A stretch of DNA of 64,000 nucleotides from Mesorhizobium sp. WSM4313 (GTDB lineage Bacteria > Pseudomonadota > Alphaproteobacteria > Rhizobiales > Rhizobiaceae): contig NZ_NSFT01000016.1 in assembly GCF_002294725.1 (NCBI RefSeq), positions 35,231 through 99,230 on the forward strand, given 5' to 3'. Shown piece after piece: positions 60,697 to 64,000 of this stretch. The translations under genes were made by a program, and so were the position numbers. Each line of letters opens with the position of its first letter. Position 1 is the first letter of the stretch. Under the pieces are notes generated by a model that searched no databases, had not been told where the DNA came from, and saw nothing but the letters and a program-made list of their open reading frames with translations.

Positions 60697-61725
60697 ATGG
60701 CTGGGAAACGGATCGTGCTCGACGTCCTCAGGGGCGAGACGGTTTCACCGCCGCCGCTCTGGATGATGCGTCAGGCGGGCCGCTATCTTCCCGAGTATCG
60801 CGAGACCAGGAAGCGAGCGGGATCCTTCCTCGATCTCTGCTACGATCCGGACCTTGCCGTCGAGGTAACGCTGCAGCCGATCGAGCGCTTCGGCTTCGAC
60901 GCCTCGATCCTGTTCTCCGACATTCTCGTCGTGCCCAATGCCCTGGGGCGGGATGTCCGCTTCGAGGAGGGCCGCGGACCGGTCCTGAAGCCGATCTCGG
61001 CGGCCGAGATTGCGGCGCTGAACGGCGACATGTTTCACGTGAATCTCGAACCGGTCTACGAGACCGTGCGCCGGCTGCGGGCGAAACTGCCCGATGAGAC
61101 GACGCTGCTCGGCTTCTGCGGCGCGCCATGGACGGTGGCGACCTATATGATCGCCGGCCACGGCACGCCCGACCAGGGCCCCGCCCGGCTATTCGCCTAT
61201 CGCGAGCCCGAGGCCTTCGCGCGGCTTCTGAAGATATTGGCCGATCATTCGGCCGCCTATCTCATCCGCCAGATCGAGGCCGGCGCCGATGCGGTGCAGA
61301 TTTTCGATTCATGGTCGGGCGTGCTGGACGAGCCGTCCTTCGAGGCTTTCTGCGTCGAGCCGGTCGCCGAGATCGTCGCCCAAGTGAAGGCGGTTCACCC
61401 CGATGTGCCGGTGATCGGTTTCCCGAAGGGCGCGGGCGAGCGCTATCGTGATTACAGGAGAAAGACCGGCATTGCCGGTCTAGGTCTCGACTGGACCGTA
61501 CCGCTGTCGATGGCGAAGGAGCTGCAGCGCGACGGAGCGGTGCAAGGCAATCTCGATCCGTTGCGCCTGGTCGCCGGCGGCAAGGCGCTGGCTGATGGCG
61601 TCGAGGCAATCCTGAGGACTTTGGGTGACGGGCCGCTGATCTTCAATCTCGGCCACGGCATCACGCCGGAAACGCCGATGGCACATGTCGAGGCGATGGT
61701 GAAAATGGTGAGAAGCCGCCGATGA
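60697..61725 (+). CDS. hemE: Uroporphyrinogen decarboxylase
   Basis: A 342-residue TIM-barrel enzyme that makes coproporphyrinogen III in haem synthesis. Signatures: PPLWMMRQAGRYLPEYR near residue 19, ILFSDILVVPNALG near 70, GFCGAPWTVATYMI near 138, and NLGHGITPETP near the end. It follows the origin, as in Caulobacter and rhizobia. ATGA overlap with hemJ indicates coupling. Confidence 0.97.
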   Translation: MAGKRIVLDVLRGETVSPPPLWMMRQAGRYLPEYRETRKRAGSFLDLCYDPDLAVEVTLQPIERFGFDASILFSDILVVPNALGRDVRFEEGRGPVLKPISAAEIAALNGDMFHVNLEPVYETVRRLRAKLPDETTLLGFCGAPWTVATYMIAGHGTPDQGPARLFAYREPEAFARLLKILADHSAAYLIRQIEAGADAVQIFDSWSGVLDEPSFEAFCVEPVAEIVAQVKAVHPDVPVIGFPKGAGERYRDYRRKTGIAGLGLDWTVPLSMAKELQRDGAVQGNLDPLRLVAGGKALADGVEAILRTLGDGPLIFNLGHGITPETPMAHVEAMVKMVRSRR

Positions 61726-62276
61726 ACGATGTAAGCAACGAGAACAGGGCGAGCAGCGAAACCAGCACTGGCCAGGCGATGAAGCGCATGGCGATCGGCA
61801 TTGCCCTGCTCGTCGTGCTGACGGTGCTGCTCTATCTCGCGGCACCCGACAGCTTCTATCCGTGGGCCAAGGCGATCCATGTGATTGCGGTCATTTCCTG
61901 GATGGCCGGCATGCTCTATTTGCCGCGTCTCTTCGTCTACCATGTCGATGCCGAAAGGGGCTCGGTGCAGTCCGAAACCTTCAAGGTGATGGAGCGCCGG
62001 CTGCTCAGAGGGATCATCAATCCGGCGATGACCGCGACCTGGGTGTTCGGGCTTTGGCTTGCCTGGAAAGGCTTTGGATTCCAGGGTGGCTGGCTGCACG
62101 CCAAGATCGCGCTGGTGCTCATTTTGTCGGGGCTGCATGGCTATCTCGCCGGCGCGGTCAGGAAATTTGCCGAGGACAAGAACGAAAAGCCGGCGAGGCA
62201 CTGGCGGATCGTCAATGAGATCCCCACATTGCTGATGATCGTCATCGTCATCCTGGTCATCGTGAAGCCGTTCTGA
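61722..62276 (+). CDS. hemJ: Protoporphyrinogen oxidase HemJ
   Basis: A 184-residue membrane protein that oxidises protoporphyrinogen IX late in haem synthesis. The family pattern is present: YPWAKAIHVIAVISWMAGML with the functionally important His near residue 50, LPRLFVYHV near 68, and LHGYLAGAVRKFAEDKN later. It has four spans. The N-terminus (about 20 polar residues) is longer than in many relatives. The start overlaps hemE. Confidence 0.95.
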   Translation: MNDVSNENRASSETSTGQAMKRMAIGIALLVVLTVLLYLAAPDSFYPWAKAIHVIAVISWMAGMLYLPRLFVYHVDAERGSVQSETFKVMERRLLRGIINPAMTATWVFGLWLAWKGFGFQGGWLHAKIALVLILSGLHGYLAGAVRKFAEDKNEKPARHWRIVNEIPTLLMIVIVILVIVKPF

Positions 62277-62453
62277 GGCTTTCCCGGATCCGGCCAGGCC
62301 CAGCAAAAGGCGGCTTGCTCTTTCAGTCGAGCGACGATACAAGACGGGTCTTCCTTCCCGTCATGCGCCGCCCCTTTTCTCGCTTTCGGCCGCGCCCGAC
62401 ATTTGTCGCATCCAGCCGATTTCCCTCTCCAAAGCCTACCCAGAGTCTATCTA

Positions 62454-63719
<1,266 letters not shown>

Positions 63720-63744
63720 TTGGGGCGATGCCCTTCCTCCTTCT

Positions 63745-63876
63745 CCCCTTGTGGGAGAAGGTGGATCGGCGCGCAGCGCCGAGACGGATGAGGGGTGTTC
63801 CAGCGGAATGAGACGCTGGCTTTCCCTGGAGCACCCCTCATCCGTCGCCTTCGGCGACACCTTCTCCCACAAGGGG
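63745..63876. repeat. Long palindromic intergenic element downstream of rho
   Basis: The outer arms CCCCTTGTGGGAGAAGGTG (63745-63763) and CACCTTCTCCCACAAGGGG (63858-63876) are exact 19-bp reverse complements; a second pair ACGGATGAGGGGTG (63784-63797) and CACCCCTCATCCGT (63832-63845) also matches. The middle CCAGCG/CGCTGG (63800-63805/63814-63819) forms a third hairpin. It is 25 bp after the rho stop; similar CCTTCTCCCACAAGGGG palindromes are frequent in rhizobial intergenic DNA. It may also act as a terminator. I see no gene after it up to 64000. Confidence 0.72.
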
Positions 63877-64000
63877 CCTGTTGCGCAGTTAGCGAGAACA
63901 GGCTCGCAGAGGGGTTTTGACCGCGAAGTGTGTTGTGCTTGGTGGGCGATTTGGCCTTGGGGTTGAGTTTGATGGTGGCGGTGCGGCCCCTAGGCCGGTA

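Overview
The window is GC-rich alphaproteobacterial chromosome and looks like a Mesorhizobium-type member of the Hyphomicrobiales. The main evidence is the block dnaQ, coaE, aroE, maf, PPDK regulatory protein, a DnaA-box and GANTC-rich intergenic region (a probable oriC), hemE, hemJ and rho, which is the usual origin-proximal order in this group. The rhizobial core series def, fmt, truA, dapE, dapD, HAD nucleotidase, argB and engB, small rhizobial families such as DUF6481, and several families of palindromic intergenic repeats point the same way. No rRNA, tRNA or CRISPR was seen.

Layout. 0.4-5.5 kb: a CUT2-type sugar ABC operon (ATPase, permease, binding protein) divergent from its LacI regulator, with two matching operators. 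5.5-9.5 kb: an inositol-phosphatase-like enzyme, an LLM flavin oxidoreductase with an arylamine N-acetyltransferase, and an AI-2E-type permease. 10.47-13.97 kb: an intact 3504-bp IS1-family element with 26-bp perfect inverted repeats and a 10-bp target duplication. It carries, besides the transposase, an OLD-like ATPase-TOPRIM gene, a DUF1330 gene and a small basic protein, and has two copies of an ATGCTT-N6-AAGCAT operator-like palindrome. It sits about 35 bp in front of an XRE/MmyB-type regulator. 14.9-19 kb: a second LLM enzyme, DUF6481, a guanidinium exporter preceded by a guanidine-II riboswitch, a CDF metal transporter and a GFA-family protein. 19.1-28.8 kb: housekeeping genes (rmuC, def, fmt, truA, dapE, panE, dapD) with an orphan ParD-like antitoxin.

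28.9-36.5 kb is an accessory surface block: a LOG-family protein, a NarL-type response regulator and histidine kinase, three tandem secreted Asn/Gly-repeat proteins, an AraC regulator and a YadA-type trimeric autotransporter made almost wholly of 7-residue head repeats. 36.5-44.5 kb: HAD nucleotidase, GGDEF cyclase, a GMC oxidoreductase coupled to a 52-residue leader-like partner, phhA with a divergent Lrp regulator, a B12-binding radical SAM protein and argB. 44.5-54.7 kb: repeat-filled intergenic DNA, an ECF sigma/anti-sigma pair followed by a fasciclin protein and a Tat-exported MsrB, an EmrAB-like pump with a divergent TetR regulator and two operators, and an FtsK paralogue with no membrane domain. 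54.8-64 kb: engB, an acetyltransferase, then the origin-proximal core and a long terminal hairpin after rho.

The conserved backbone seems to be interrupted by accessory blocks. The least ordinary items are the passenger-carrying IS1 element with its shared operators, the Asn/Gly pentapeptide-like secreted proteins next to a YadA-like adhesin, the guanidine-II riboswitch, the probable oriC, and a family of ~187-bp palindromic repeats with a central EcoRI-like GCAGAATTCTGC core. Start codons were chosen by eye from ribosome binding sites and family length. No database search was run.
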